Shown here: positions 20,435 through 29,879 of the stretch, one piece after another | Layout: each line of letters opens with the position of its first letter | How positions within the stretch are numbered: position 1 is the stretch's first letter | DNA from: Rhineura floridana | Taxonomy: Eukaryota; Chordata; Lepidosauria; Squamata; Rhineuridae | Reading direction: 5' to 3' | DNA: 64,000 nucleotides | Assembly: GCF_030035675.1 (NCBI RefSeq) | Contig: NC_084497.1 | Coordinates: forward strand, 29,338,437-29,402,436 | Notes under the pieces: model-generated | What the model saw: only the letters and a program-made list of their open reading frames with translations | Databases searched by the model: none | What the model was told of the DNA's origin: nothing | Position numbers and translations under genes: made by a program

Positions 20435-20834
20435 CATAGTATAGTGGCAAATCCAGAAGTGCAGGGTCCCCTCATGATAGTCATGCCACGGTCCCTTGTT
20501 CGCTTGCTCTCGGTCGTCATCTCCACACTCCTCAGTCCTTTCTGTGTGTGCTTTCTCCCACAACAACAAAAGTTCCTAGAAGGCAATCAGCATGGAAGGG
20601 GAGTGTGTTAGTTACTGAGAAGAGTCTTCTCAGTGGCTCTCTTACCTCCTTTCACTCTGATTGGCTTCAATCAGCAGGAAAGAACAAGGAAGCATGTTAG
20701 AAGATTCTTCTCAATGGCTAACACACTTCCCTTTCATGCTGAATGGCTTGTAGGATGCTGAAGACATAGGGACCCTGCTCCCAAAAAAGTATGGGGTCTA
20801 AGACCCCCTGAGGCCCCGTATGAATACATCCCTG
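20435..20834 (-). mobile_element. hAT-like non-autonomous element (family B) bordering the array
   Basis: Plus-strand ends are CATAGTATAGTGGCAAATCC and GAATACATCCCTG. Read on the minus strand it begins CAGGGATGTATTC and matches the two halves at 27196-27412 and 29000-29184 (CAATCAGCATGAAAAGGGAG-type text, GGACCCTGCACTTCTG end). The 8-mers outside the ends (AACAACAT and GTCTTCAG) do not match. The left flank is CAT-array DNA, so the original left flank and its target copy are gone. Confidence 0.7.
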
Positions 20835-20849
20835 GTCTTCAGTATATGA

Positions 20850-21262
20850 CAAAAGCTGTACAGTGAAGGTGCCAGACACATCTCTGCAGAGAGAGAATTG
20901 CACAAGTTAGGGCCTGCCACAAAGAATGCCCTTTCCTGGGTCACCACCAGCCAAACATCTGAGGGTGATAGAACTACCAAGAGGGCCACTTCTGCCAATC
21001 TCAACACCATAGAGCAGACTTTCCCAACCAGTGTGCCTCCAGATGTTGTTGGACCACAACTCCCATCTTTCCTGACCATTGGCAATGCTGGCTGAGGTTG
21101 ATGGGAGTTGTGGTCCAACAACATCTGGAGGCACACTGGTTGGGAAAGGCTGCCCTAGAGGGTCTGTAGGGAAGGAGATAGGCCCAAAATATCTGAAATA
21201 TCAAGTCATTTAAAGACAAGCATAAGCACCTTGCATCAGGCCCAAAAAGAACCATAGTCATC
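20850..21262 (+). mobile_element. Unclassified LINE-like remnant split by a hAT MITE
   Basis: Text such as GAGAGAATTGCACAAGTTAG, AAGAATGCCCTTTCCTGGGT and CATTTAAAGACAAGCATAAG before and after the MITE at 21015-21152 seems to be one older repeat into which the MITE inserted. No clear protein match, and the family is uncertain. Confidence 0.4.
21015..21152. mobile_element. Palindromic hAT MITE with target duplication
   Basis: 138 bp, from CAGACTTTCCCAACCAGTGT to ACACTGGTTGGGAAAGGCTG. The arms (GTTGTTGGACCACAACTCCC and its inverse) form an almost complete hairpin. Flanking 8-mers are CCATAGAG (21007-21014) and CCCTAGAG (21153-21160), one mismatch. Nearly identical to 47157-47293, so both come from a fairly young burst. 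Confidence 0.88.
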
Positions 21263-21299
21263 ATCCTTCCAAGAATGCATCACCCTTGACCACTGATGT

Positions 21300-21380
21300 C
21301 ATACCATCTAGGGCTGATGGGAGTTGGAGTCCAGCAACATCTGGAGGGCACAAGGTTGCCTATCCCTGGCCTAAGAGAGA
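21300..21380. repeat. Half of a palindromic MITE
   Basis: GGCTGATGGGAGTTGGAGTC then CAGCAACATCTGGAGGGCAC and a CCTATCCCTGGCCT end. One arm only. Confidence 0.55.
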
Positions 21381-22077
21381 TGCTCCAACCTAGAACTCTG
21401 TGGGTGACCACATGGGGGCACACATGCACAGCGATGGGGGCTCCCCATTCTAACCCCTGGGAATCCCTCTGCCTTCTGCATCAATAGATTTCTACTAAGA
21501 TGCGATAAGGCCCAGGTTGAAAGTCTCACTGCTGGGAAGCGAAGGCAGAAAAACACCTTCCCACAGTCCCACCATTGAGATCACTCCCTACTTTAAAAAA
21601 CAAACTGGAGGGGAAGGAAGAGGGGGATCACTGCATCATTCAAATTTCCTGACGCATCATACCCAAAGATATCCCCACTGCGCAAGTAATAATTTGACAT
21701 TCAGCTCCACAGGCCATCTTGGCCGAGCATGTAAACATCATCATTAAACAGCCCCCCCCGGCCTTGTGTCATACAGGTTGTTTCTCTAGTCACGGATCTG
21801 CAATCCCAGCAGTCACCAACCCCGTTAAAACCATTGCGGTGTTCTGTTGGCCTTTGCAGAAGCTGAATTAAACATTAGCAACTCTATTTGGGTCAGCCTC
21901 ATGTTCCTACATAAGCAGAACTCTTCCAAGGAAAGAGAAAGGCTGCCTTTGAGCAAGCGAGACATCCACTTACCAGAGACAGAAAGGACATTTGGTCCCT
22001 GACTGAACAATTAGGATAGCCTTAGGGTTGAACGAAAAAGGTAGCTTTGGTCTGGGAAGAACGGGCATTAGCCAGAA
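21381..22077. other. Unassigned sequence
   Basis: No gene. 21720-21770 has AACATCATCATTAAACAG and a C run; 21820-21910 is repeat-free and might be conserved. Nothing firm. Confidence 0.35.
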
Positions 22078-22122
22078 GATGATACAGGGCAACCAGTTAA
22101 GACCAGGTTGAACACAGGGCAA
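22078..22122 (+). repeat. 45-bp exact repeat, right copy
   Basis: Identical to 13906-13950. Here it lies in ordinary-looking unique DNA (preceded by GGCATTAGCCAGAA, followed by CCACAGCAGGATTAAGAG), so this is more likely the source copy. Confidence 0.9.
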
Positions 22123-22450
22123 CCACAGCAGGATTAAGAGTCTGTTCTCCAGCTGATATAGGTTTTGCCAGGTAAAAGCTGAATCACACACTTGAGAAAA
22201 GCAACCTACCCTGTTCTGAGCTTCTAGGATTCTGGGGGCCTATGTTGATTGATCCTTGTTGGAAACTGGCTGCCCTCCAGAAGGTTGCACTACAGCTCCC
22301 ATCATCATCACCCCTACCTGCTGGCCATGCTAGCTGCTGGGGCTGAGGGACATGAATCAAACAACACCCAAAGGGTCCCCCACTACCCCTGGCATAGGCA
22401 AGATGAAACTAGATGGAGTAATGGCCTGGCTCTGTAGAAAACAGCTTTCT
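22123..22450. other. Unassigned, with a partial palindromic MITE
   Basis: 22245-22350 shows GGCTGCCCTCCAGAAGG, ACTACAGCTCCCATCATCA and GCTGGGGCTGAGGGAC, the arms of a diverged palindromic MITE. A SINE-like tail (ACTAGATGGAGTAATGGCCT) follows at 22400. Confidence 0.45.
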
Positions 22451-22454
22451 ATGT

Positions 22455-22640
22455 TTATTATAATCATTGTAATCATAATATAATTTATATCTCAGCCTTC
22501 CACCTGAAGGAGCCCAGGGGAGCAAACATGAACAAAACAATTCATCAGAAAAAATAAAAGCACATTAAAAACATTCTAAAATGCCATTACAGTTAAAAAG
22601 ATTCTAAAACACTGTTCTTAAAAAAACACCCAAAAACATT
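22455..22640 (-). repeat. L2-like LINE 3' tail, antisense
   Basis: TTATATCTCAGCCTTCCACC, AAGGAGCCCAGGGGAGC and repeated AAAACATTCTAAAA blocks are the complement of the L2-like 3' UTR (GTTTTTAAAGATG repeats, then GGGCTCCTT). Confidence 0.6.
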
Positions 22641-22682
22641 CTTTCAGCAGTGACCTTTGGGTTGCCAGTAAAACTCCAAGGG

Positions 22683-23060
22683 ATGCCTTCAGGGGCTGGG
22701 GTCCCAGTTACAGAACATATAAAGTTTCACCAAAGTACTCACCCAAGGAGAGCAGGGTTGCAGATGTAGCACAGGCCAAACAAACCAAGGTCAAGCACAG
22801 CCCAGAGAAACAGTTTAGGTCCAAATGTGATCTAGAGACAAAGTCAGGCAACACTGCAAGGTCAATATCACAGGACATTCAGGCAAGACACAATTCAACA
22901 AGGCAGGAAGACTAATCACAAGCTAAAGTCCAGAAACCTGTGTTGCTTCCAAAAGCTGGAATCTTTAAAGGGGAGGCCTTATATCCTCAGGCATTCTAAA
23001 CCACACCCTAACCACAGCAGCAGATAGTGGAGGAGTATCAATTACTACTTACTCACTCCT
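22683..23060. mobile_element. LTR-like fossil repeat (family F)
   Basis: Shares an ordered set of phrases with 59209-59625: ACTCACCCAAGGAGAGCAGG, AAGGTCAAGCACAG, GGTCAATATCACAGGA, CCTAACCACAGC and a TTACTCATGAGTAG end. Non-coding and dispersed. LTR or leader origin is a guess from composition. Old. Confidence 0.4.
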
Positions 23061-23157
23061 TACTCATGAGTAGACCAATGAGTCAGGTTTCATGGACACA
23101 TACCTTGCCATCACTCTTCAGCCTGGACCCAAAGGTTCTTGCACCATCACTCTAGAG

Positions 23158-23295
23158 CAGCCTTTCCCAACCTTTGGGCCCCCAGATGTTGCTGGACTAC
23201 AACTCCCATCAGCCCCATCCAGCATGGCCAATGGTCAGGAATTATGGGAACTGTAGTTCAGCAACATCTGGGGACCCAAAGGTTGGGAAAGGCTG
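23158..23295. mobile_element. Palindromic hAT MITE with perfect target duplication
   Basis: 138 bp, CAGCCTTTCCCAACCTTTGG to CCAAAGGTTGGGAAAGGCTG. Flanked by CTCTAGAG on both sides (23150-23157 and 23296-23303), a perfect 8-bp duplication. The CAG end and the TA in the centre of the target (nnnTAnnn) fit the Buster group of hAT transposons. Confidence 0.92.
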
Positions 23296-23324
23296 CTCTA
23301 GAGGATGGGGGAGGCAATTCCATA

Positions 23325-23545
23325 AGAATGTAAGAAGAGCCTGCCGGATCAGGCCAAAAGGACCCATCTAGTCCAGCCTCGTGTTCTCACAGTGGCCAAC
23401 CAGATGCCCCAATGGGAAGTCCGCAAGCAGGACCTGAGCGCAAGAGCACTCTCCCCCTCCTGTAGTTTCCAGCAACTGGTATTTGGAAACATACCACCTC
23501 TGGCCATGGAGGCAGAGCGTAGCCACCCACCCCCTCCTCTGACAG
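23325..23545 (-). mobile_element. CR1-clade LINE 3' UTR, antisense
   Basis: AAGAAGAGCCTGCCGGATCA, CAGCCTCGTGTTCTCACAGT and GCAAGCAGGACCTGAGCGCA are the antisense 3' UTR. Bounded on the left by the tail complement AAGAATGTAAGAAGAG. Confidence 0.8.
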
Positions 23546-23770
23546 TTCCATGGGTTCATCATCAGGTATCAACCCAAAGGGGCCCTCAAGGGGGCCATCA
23601 GCATTGGATTCAGGGTGGGGCTGCCTGCTCCCCAAGGTCCTCAATCTGTGGAGTGTCTGGTTCATCCTCTGAGGACTCCATGTCTGGTACCAGGTCAGGG
23701 CTAGGCATGACAGATCCTGGGTGTGAGGAACATGATGCACAGCCACTGGCCCACCCCCCTCCCATTTTCA
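23546..23770 (-). other. Acidic coding remnant of an unidentified retroelement (family G)
   Basis: Minus-strand frame contains ESSEDEPDTPQIEDLGEQAA. The same peptide pattern (DSLEDKPGTPHTEDLREQA) occurs at 60000-60205 on the same strand. A peptide conserved between dispersed copies points to a transposon protein, perhaps gag-like. Broken fossil; family not identified. Confidence 0.45.
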
Positions 23771-23824
23771 CTTTATCAACAACTGGCCTGGTGTCCAAGA
23801 TGGAAACCGCCCTGCCTCCTGCTC

Positions 23825-23900
23825 CATCTTGCAGCTCACAAAGGCTGCAACCCAATACATGCTTACCCGGGAGTAACACACACTGCATCTCTTTATGGCT
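23825..23900. repeat. P1-like MITE arm
   Basis: CAACCCAATACATGCTTACC then GGGAGTAAC and GGCTGCAATC resemble one arm of a P1-like palindromic repeat. Confidence 0.35.
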
Positions 23901-23996
23901 GCAATCTCGTACACATCCCTATTTAAAGAACAATTTAATTAAGTGGAAGAAAATGTCATTAATTTTAATTGTTGATGATCATTCATTTTCCCTTTA

Positions 23997-23999
<3 letters not shown>

Positions 24000-24030
<31 letters not shown>
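24000..24030. repeat. (TA)n microsatellite
   Basis: About fifteen uninterrupted TA units inside an AT-rich, repeat-free stretch (23910-24080). Confidence 0.95.
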
Positions 24031-24032
<2 letters not shown>

Positions 24033-24089
24033 TGCCCAGTTAATGTTGTATAATAGGGTAATTAAATTATCTTATGAGATCTAGTTAAT

Positions 24090-24414
24090 CTTCAAATGCT
24101 TTGGACGTGGCAGAGCTCAGTGACCCTTGGGGGCTTTGTTTGAGATTGGGACTGACTCCAACAGCTGTCAGGAATCAGAGAAGAGTGTCTCTGAACATAG
24201 GCAAAGTTAGGCACAAGAGTGGATGGGGAGGAGTGAGCAAAATGCAGTGGTGATGGGGGGGGAGGGGAGCCCACTTTCTTAAATCTTAGGAGCCAGGAAT
24301 TGGGGCAAATCATTCCATTGCAGAAGCTACCATACTGACTCGCTCACTTTTTCCAGCCCTGCTATTAATTTTAAACAACGCCCTGAATGTTTTAAGACCA
24401 AGATGAGTGGTTCA
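24090..24414. other. Unassigned sequence
   Basis: No gene or repeat recognised. Confidence 0.4.
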
Positions 24415-24545
24415 GTTAGGTAGCTATAGCCAATGCCAGCCCAAGTCAGAGCAGACCCATTGACATTAATGGGCATGGCTAACTTAGGTTCATTCATTGC
24501 AATGGGTCTACTCTGAGTAGGACTTGGTTGGCTACAACCCAATGA
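24415..24545. repeat. Palindromic MITE (family P1)
   Basis: Arms AGAGCAGACCCATTGACATT and AATGGGTCTACTCTGAGTAG are inverse complements; the end reads GGCTACAACCCA. Good family layout. Confidence 0.7.
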
Positions 24546-24959
24546 TCTTATGAATGGGAAAGGGCCTCTTTGGATGGCACAAACATGTATTATTGCCCTT
24601 GCTTTGAGATATGGTCAGCCAGCCCTGTGACATTTGGGTCTGGGGGCTCATGCACATTTTGCTTTTGGGACCCTAAAGTCCTGCCCTGATGGTGCCACAA
24701 AGCAGAATCTCTGAAGGGCTGCCTCCTGCTGTATAATCCTGTATGTATATGAAGATCACTTCCAGAGGCCCTCTTGTAGAGTCCTCGCTTGGCTGGACCG
24801 AAGGAGACTCATCAGAACTCCCTACCTAGAGAGATTTGTTTTGCTCCTTCCTTGCTGAGCTTCCACTACAAGACCTTCCTGTGGTGAGCAGGGTCAGAGG
24901 CAAAAAAAAAGCTGGAGCAGTGAGTGTGACCCTTAACTTTGCACAACAGACCACCTTCC
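24546..24959. other. Unassigned sequence
   Basis: 24700-24735 (AATCTCTGAAGGGCTGCC) is SINE-like at most. No gene seen. Confidence 0.35.
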
Positions 24960-25472
24960 AACCATGCAAAATGCTGAAAGTGCTGGGGTGCAACTCAGCT
25001 TGCACTGAAGACGGATGTGTCGGCAGGAGGAAAAGTAGGCAGAGAGGGGAACCTCCATGCTTCCTAGACTGTCCCTCACCTTCTAACCTGTGTTGGTCTA
25101 CCTTCCAGTGCTAGGGCTCTCATGGTTACTGTCCTCACTTTTGACTTCCCTCTCTGCCTCTCTCTTCTTCCACTCCTCCTTTGGAGAGGAGACCGTTTGG
25201 ATCTCTCTCGCCTCAAGAAGCAGGAACAATTGTGCCTTGTTGCATCCCCACCTTAGACAGAATAAAATTACTCCTTGCATTTCCAACTTTAGTTAACCAG
25301 AACTAGGGATCTTTCCTCTCAAACCTGTATTTCCTTTTATAAATGCCAGTTTATCATTTCCTTAAAGCCAGAGTCTCAGTGTGATTGTATCCAGGTTAAA
25401 GGGTGCTCCTTCAACAGGGCTCCCTCTTACAGTTCAGCTTCTGCCAGCATTCGATTCCAAATGCTAACACCA
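24960..25472 (+). mobile_element. LTR-type fossil (family H)
   Basis: Matches 44033-44751 in order: GCAACTCAGCTTGCAC, CTCCATGCTTCCTAGAC, a CTCCTTTGGAGAGGAGAC block, TTAACCAGAACTAGG, an AATAAAAT signal, GTTCAGCTTCTGCCAGCATT and a 3' end ATGCTAACA. Polyadenylation signals plus a conserved ...AACA end suggest a solo or partial LTR. Not coding. Confidence 0.55.
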
Positions 25473-26185
25473 AAATCAGTGGTTTCTCTACTGCCTTTAA
25501 GAGGGGCGATTATTTCACTCACTCTCTCTCTCACATACACACACACACACGGAAGTGAATAAATCCAGTTTTTTTATTTATTGCCAGCCACAAAAGCTTT
25601 AACAGAACATGCATTCTTGACAGCTTTAAAGGAAAAAGGATTTTTCATCGCTCAGACTCAACCAAAATGGCAGCCATACGAACATCACATCATACACGAG
25701 CTACAAATTCCACCAGACTGTAATTAATCTCCTTTTCACCACACCAATTCTTTCAAAAGGGAGGGAGGGGGAGACAGAGGAAGGGGAATCAATCAGCATA
25801 GTCCAGATACTATTACTGGCCATCTGCCAGGAATTGATCACGACCTTCTGAAATGGCAAATCCTTTGGCTCTTTGCACTTTGGTCCCTGCAGACCCAAGA
25901 ACTGTCCTCAGTAGCAACCAATGCCATCCATATTGGCTTGGCTTGAGCCTATCGCCCACTTTATCTCTCTCTTGGGCGGCATGCACACCACACATCTAAA
26001 GTGCATGACTTCCCCCAAAGATTCCTGGGAGATGTAGTTCATTGTGTGCTCGGAATGGTAAGTCTGTAAGAGGCTAAACTACAGTTCCCAAGATTTGGGG
26101 AGGAAGTCACGTGCTTACAATGTATCATGTGCACGCAGCCTGAACCTAACCTACTCCATAGGGCTGTTGCAGTTTTGTAGTTATA
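25473..26185. other. Unassigned, with a CT/CA microsatellite
   Basis: 25518-25551 is a (CT)n/(CA)n run. 25560-25980 is repeat-free with no coding pattern. 26020-26120 carries GGGAGATGTAGTTCATTGTG and CTAAACTACAGTTCCCAAGA, two inverted arms of another small palindromic repeat. Confidence 0.4.
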
Positions 26186-26665
26186 GCCACCAACCTGACT
26201 GGCTTTAAAAGGGATTTAGACACATCCATGGAGGAAGAGAAGACCAACAATGGCTACTAGCCATGACAGCTATACCTCCACTGTTGGAGGCAGTATATGC
26301 CTCTGATAGCCAGTTTCTGGGAATCACAAGTAGGGAAAATGTTGTTGCACTCATGTCCTCCTTGCATTCCCTGTGGGGGCATCTGGTTGGCCACTGACAG
26401 AACAGGAGGCTAGACTAGATGGCCCACTGGCCTGGTCCACCAGGGCTCTGCTTATGTCTACTGGTAGTAGTGATCAGCCACAAGAAATAAGTGGACCCTC
26501 CATGTGCAGAGGCAGTTTACCTCCAAAGGCCAGCTGTAGGGGAACAGCAGGAGAATGGACACAGCAGGTCCTGCTTGCAGACTTCCCAGAGTCGCGTGGT
26601 TTGCCATTGTGAGAACAGGATGCTGGCCTAGAGGGGCCCCCTTGGCCTGACCCACCTGCAAACCT
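26186..26665 (+). mobile_element. CR1-clade LINE 3' ends, two pieces
   Basis: 26186-26460 runs from the ORF end (TTTAAAAGGGATTTAGACAC, then GGCTACTAGCCATGACAGC with the stop) through the 3' UTR to GGGCTCTGCTTATGTCTACT. 26488-26665 is a second, more diverged 3' UTR (CCTGCTTGCAGACTTCCCAG, GAGAACAGGATGCTGGCC). Confidence 0.75.
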
Positions 26666-26852
26666 CCCTTTATATTCTTCTTAAGTGAAATAGCTCAACG
26701 TACACAGACATCTCCTCAGAGACATATGACCATAAAGCAGCTTCTATATATTTTATGCACTACTCAGTTTAATGACAGTGTTTGCAGGCAGGATTTTTTG
26801 ACAGAAATCTGTTCCAAGTGCAGTTTGGAACCATTTAAGACACAAAGAGTCG

Positions 26853-27062
26853 CTGGGGTGTAGTGGTTAAAGGGCTGGACTAGGACCCGTGAGACCCAGG
26901 TTCAAATCTCCACACAGGCAGGGAGCTCATTGGGCAGACCTTGGGCCAGTCGCCACCTCTCACCCACCTCACAGGGCTGTTGCAAGGCTTCAAAGGCAAG
27001 GGAGAGAGCCATGCTTGTGTGCCACCTTGAGCTCCTTGGAGGAAAGGTGGGACATAAATGTA
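26853..27062 (+). repeat. Sauria-SINE-like element
   Basis: tRNA-like head GTGTAGTGGTTAAAGGGCTG ... AGGTTCAAATCTCC (A and B boxes), body CATTGGGCAGACCTTGGGCC, and 3' end CCACCTTGAGCTCCTTGGAG, GAAAGGTGGGACATAAATG. The 3' end is the type shared with squamate Bov-B LINEs, which are known to mobilise Sauria SINEs. Nearly full length. Confidence 0.75.
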
Positions 27063-27190
27063 AGAATAAAGAAGAAATGAGGACATGTTGGGTTGGGGGA
27101 CAAGGGGGTATTTATGGTGAGGGAGGAAGGAGAAGAAGTAAGGAGGGAGGGAGGAGAAGAAGTAAACACCATGGCTTGTTAGGCCTAGTC
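27063..27190. repeat. Purine-rich low-complexity stretch
   Basis: GGAGGAAGGAGAAGAAGTAAGG-type sequence, two near copies of AGGGAGGGAGGAGAAGAAG. Confidence 0.8.
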
Positions 27191-27412
27191 AGAGTCAGGG
27201 GTGTAGTCGTCCAGGGTCTCAGAGGGTCTTAGTCCCCATATTTTTTTTGGAGCAGGGTCCTAGCAGGGTCCCTCTATCTCCTGCATCCTACAAACCAATC
27301 AGCATGAAAAGGGAGTGTGTTAGTCACTGAGAAGAGTCTTCTAACATGCTTCCTTGCCCTTTCCTGCTGATTGGAACCGATCAGAGTGAAAGGAGGCAAG
27401 GCAGCCACTTAC

Positions 27413-27534
27413 CTTTTAATTTTTGGTGTATTCTCTCTTAACTCTACAAAGTCACGAGGAAACTTGGAAATGATGTCATCCACAACATGATGAGAACTTT
27501 GTGCAAAGTTCTTGTGTTGTTCACTTTCAACACG
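27413..27534 (-). other. Exon-like segment with good splice sites, unidentified protein
   Basis: On the minus strand a 122-nt segment lies between TTTTCTAATTTCAG (acceptor, AG at 27536-27535) and GTAAGT (donor, 27412-27407). Of three frames only one is open: 40 codons reading RVESEQHKNFAQSSHHVV then DDIISKFPRDFVELRENTPK and IK. Charge and residue mix look like real protein. I do not recognise the family. The donor lies right at the border with the hAT left half, so the hAT end supplies the start of the presumed intron. It could be a transposase exon of a longer family B element, a captured host exon, or chance. Confidence 0.5.
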
Positions 27535-28213
27535 CTGAAATTAGAAAAGAAAAAACAAGAATGTATCAACAGCATTCATAAAGAAATTATTCAGATTATT
27601 CATTGATTAATGTAAAAAATGTTACACAAGAAGTTTTAAAACCACCAAAAATCCCATAAAGGCTCAGTTGAAATGAACATATCTCAGCTTAATAAACGGA
27701 GATATTAATGAGCCTGTCCACCCTGCATATACCCTTTTGTGGCACAAGCAATCAAACCAGGAAAATTCTAACTAACCGTAGCTTCCCTTTTTATTTGAAC
27801 TGGGGAACCATGGTTACCAGTTGTGGAATAAGCCAGGATACTAAACCATGCAAAAGACCTGTTCATTTACCTGTTTATTAAGCAGAGATATGACTGTCTG
27901 AATGCAGCCACAGTCTAAAATTGATCCTGATTTGACACCTCATGACTCTACCAAATTGTTTTGAAGCTGTGAGAAACAGATTTCAAACTTTAACAGTAGA
28001 TAAAAAATCTAAATGTAACATGTAAGTGCATATATTTCTATTTACTTCACTATGCCTGACTGTGTATGCTCCATTATTAGAAAGTCCTTATCTATAGATG
28101 GAGACAACCTTATTATGTAAGTTAACAGCAGCAGCCTGTAGACCTTTCACTGTCTGGAGACAAGTATGCCCCTCAAGAATATAGATGTTGTCTGTCCCTG
28201 CTCTAGCATATCC
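27535..28213. other. Internal DNA between exon-like segment and LINE
   Basis: AT-rich, without recognised repeats. A minus-strand frame at about 28130-28213 reads STTGYARAGTDNIYILEGHT, protein-like, but it has no clear donor and abuts the LINE 5' truncation. Confidence 0.35.
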
Positions 28214-29000
28214 AGTTGTGCTAATGTCGACCCAGTGTGCGGCAGCTGTGAAAAAGGCAAATTCCATGCGAGCAATAATTAGGAAAGGTATTGAAAATAA
28301 AACAGCCGATATCATAATGCCGTTGTATAAATCTATGGTGCGGCCGCATTTGGAATACTGTGTACAGTTCTGGTCGCCTCATCTCAAAAAGGATATTATA
28401 GAGTTGGAAAAGGTTCAGAAGAGGGCAACCAGAATGATCAAGGGGATGGAGCGACTCCCTTACGAGGAAAGGTTGCAGCATTTGGGGCTTTTTAGTTTAG
28501 AGAAAAGGCGGGTCAGAGGAGACATGATAGAACTGTATAAAATTATGCATGGCATTGAGAAAGTGGATAGAGAAACGTTTTTCTCCCTCTCACATAATAC
28601 TAGAACTCGTGGGCATTCAAGGAAGCTGGATGTTGGAAGATTCAGGACAGACAAAAGGAAGTACTTCTTTACTCAGTGCATAGTTAAACTATGGAATTTG
28701 CTCCCACAAGATGCAGTAATGGCCACCAGCTTGGATGGCTTTAAAAGAAGATTAGACAAATTCATGGAGGACAGGGCTATCAATGGCTACTAGCCATGAT
28801 GGCTGTGCTCTGCCACCCTAGTCAGAGGCAGCATGCTTCTGAAAACCAGTTGGCGGAAGCCTCAGGAGGGGAGAGTGTTCTTCCACTCAGGTCCTGCTTG
28901 CTGGCTTCCCCCAGGCACCTGGTTGGCCACTGTGAGAACAGGATGCTGGACTAGATGGGCCACTGGCCTGATCCAGCAGGCTCTTCTTATGTTCTTAAAA
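28214..29000 (+). mobile_element. CR1-clade LINE, 5'-truncated, ORF end intact
   Basis: An uninterrupted frame to a TAG at 28791-28793 encodes the end of the reverse transcriptase ORF: MSTQCAAAVKKANSM, then RPHLEYCVQFWSPHLKKD (from about 28342), VQKRATRMIKG, LGLFSLEKRRVRGDMIELY and FKRRLDKFMEDRAINGY. CR1 proteins carry the equivalent HLEYCVQFW, ERLxxLGLFSLEKRRLRGD and FKxRLD motifs. The 3' UTR ends GGCTCTTCTTATGTTCTTA. It lacks the catalytic RT domain because of 5' truncation, so it is immobile. With no stop in about 190 codons it is the youngest LINE copy here, and the reference for the many 3' remnants. Confidence 0.88.
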
Positions 29001-29184
29001 GACTCTTTTCAGTAGCTAACACTCTTCCTCCCTTTCATGCTGATTGGCTCCTACAGATGTTGGTTGTTGTCGGGGGAAGCATTAGCAAGGACCTCTTCTC
29101 AAACCAGGAGCAAAAAAAAGTTTGTGTGTGGCTGTGACTATCATGAAGGGACCCTGCACTTCTGAATTTGCCACTACACTACTG

Positions 29185-29262
29185 CTCAGAGAAGGCCCAT
29201 TGAAATTAATGGGCATGGCCAATTATTAATTTCAGTCTACTGTGAGTAAATCATAGTTGGTG
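29185..29262. repeat. P1 MITE remnant
   Basis: AAGGCCCATTGAAATTAATG and CAGTCTACTGTGAGTAAATC are degraded P1 arms. Confidence 0.5.
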
Positions 29263-29879
29263 ACAGCCCCCTCTGTACCCCCAGAGGCAATGGGGGGTTC
29301 AGTATCACCCCCTCCAAAAATGGCTTAAAGGGTCACCCCAACTCACCACCAGTGATTAGGGGTGGCAAACCAGGGCAGCCATTTCTTCCTCTAGCCTTTT
29401 GAATGCTGGATTGATAAAGGGATTTTTTTTAAAAAAAAGTGGGGGGGGACAAAATGCAAACTTTCACTCCAAAAGAAACAATGAAATTGGCAACAGGAAG
29501 GGCAAAAACCTTCAAAGACCCTGACTGTGCTTTGCTGATATTCACACAGCTGAATGATAAGAGAAAAAAAGCATTATCTTGAAGAATCATTGAAAGACGC
29601 TGTAATTTTCCAGCACCAGGAATCCATGGCAGCTAGGGTAACCAACTTAAAATTTACATTTATTTCCATAAAAGAATTACAGGTTGCTGGCGGGTCTTGA
29701 AAATCAAGAAAGGCCCCCCTCGGGGAATATTTACGGTCCTCAAGTGGAGTAATCATCTCAACAGGACAGAGTCCCCGCCCTACTAATCAGTTTGGCTATT
29801 TCTTGGGCTGTGCCCTTTTGTTCATTTTATTATTATGACTTCAGGTGTTTGACCCTACAAAAGTTATTAGAAAGCAGTA
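29263..29879. other. Unassigned; 29590-29790 possibly conserved
   Basis: 29600-29790 is repeat-free (TCCATAAAAGAATTACAGGT, GGAATATTTACGGTCCTCAA, GAGTAATCATCTCAAC) and has the look of conserved non-coding DNA. No coding frame with splice support. Confidence 0.3.

Larger units (their letters stand above)
27196..29184 (+). mobile_element. hAT-like element (family B) with about 1.6 kb of internal DNA
   Basis: Left half 27196-27412 starts CAGGGGTGTAGTCG; right half about 29000-29184 ends GCCACTACACTACTG. Each half aligns with one side of the compact 400-bp copy at 20435-20834, and the break falls within one short interval of that copy. Flanking 8-mers GTCAGAGT (27188-27195) and CTCAGAGA (29185-29192) share TCAGAG, so the two halves look like one insertion. 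The internal 27413-28999 holds an exon-like segment and a LINE. Either the internal DNA belongs to a longer parent element or it was inserted later. Confidence 0.6.

Noticed and set aside
23392-24000. 202-codon plus-strand frame as a gene
   Set aside because: It runs antisense-wise through a LINE 3' UTR and the family G remnant, whose peptide signal is on the other strand.
28088-28315. Minus-strand frame overlapping the LINE start as a host exon (text like TDNIYILEGHT)
   Set aside because: It continues into the LINE in antisense, and no good donor was found. A faint likeness to WD-repeat or kinetochore proteins was too short to trust.
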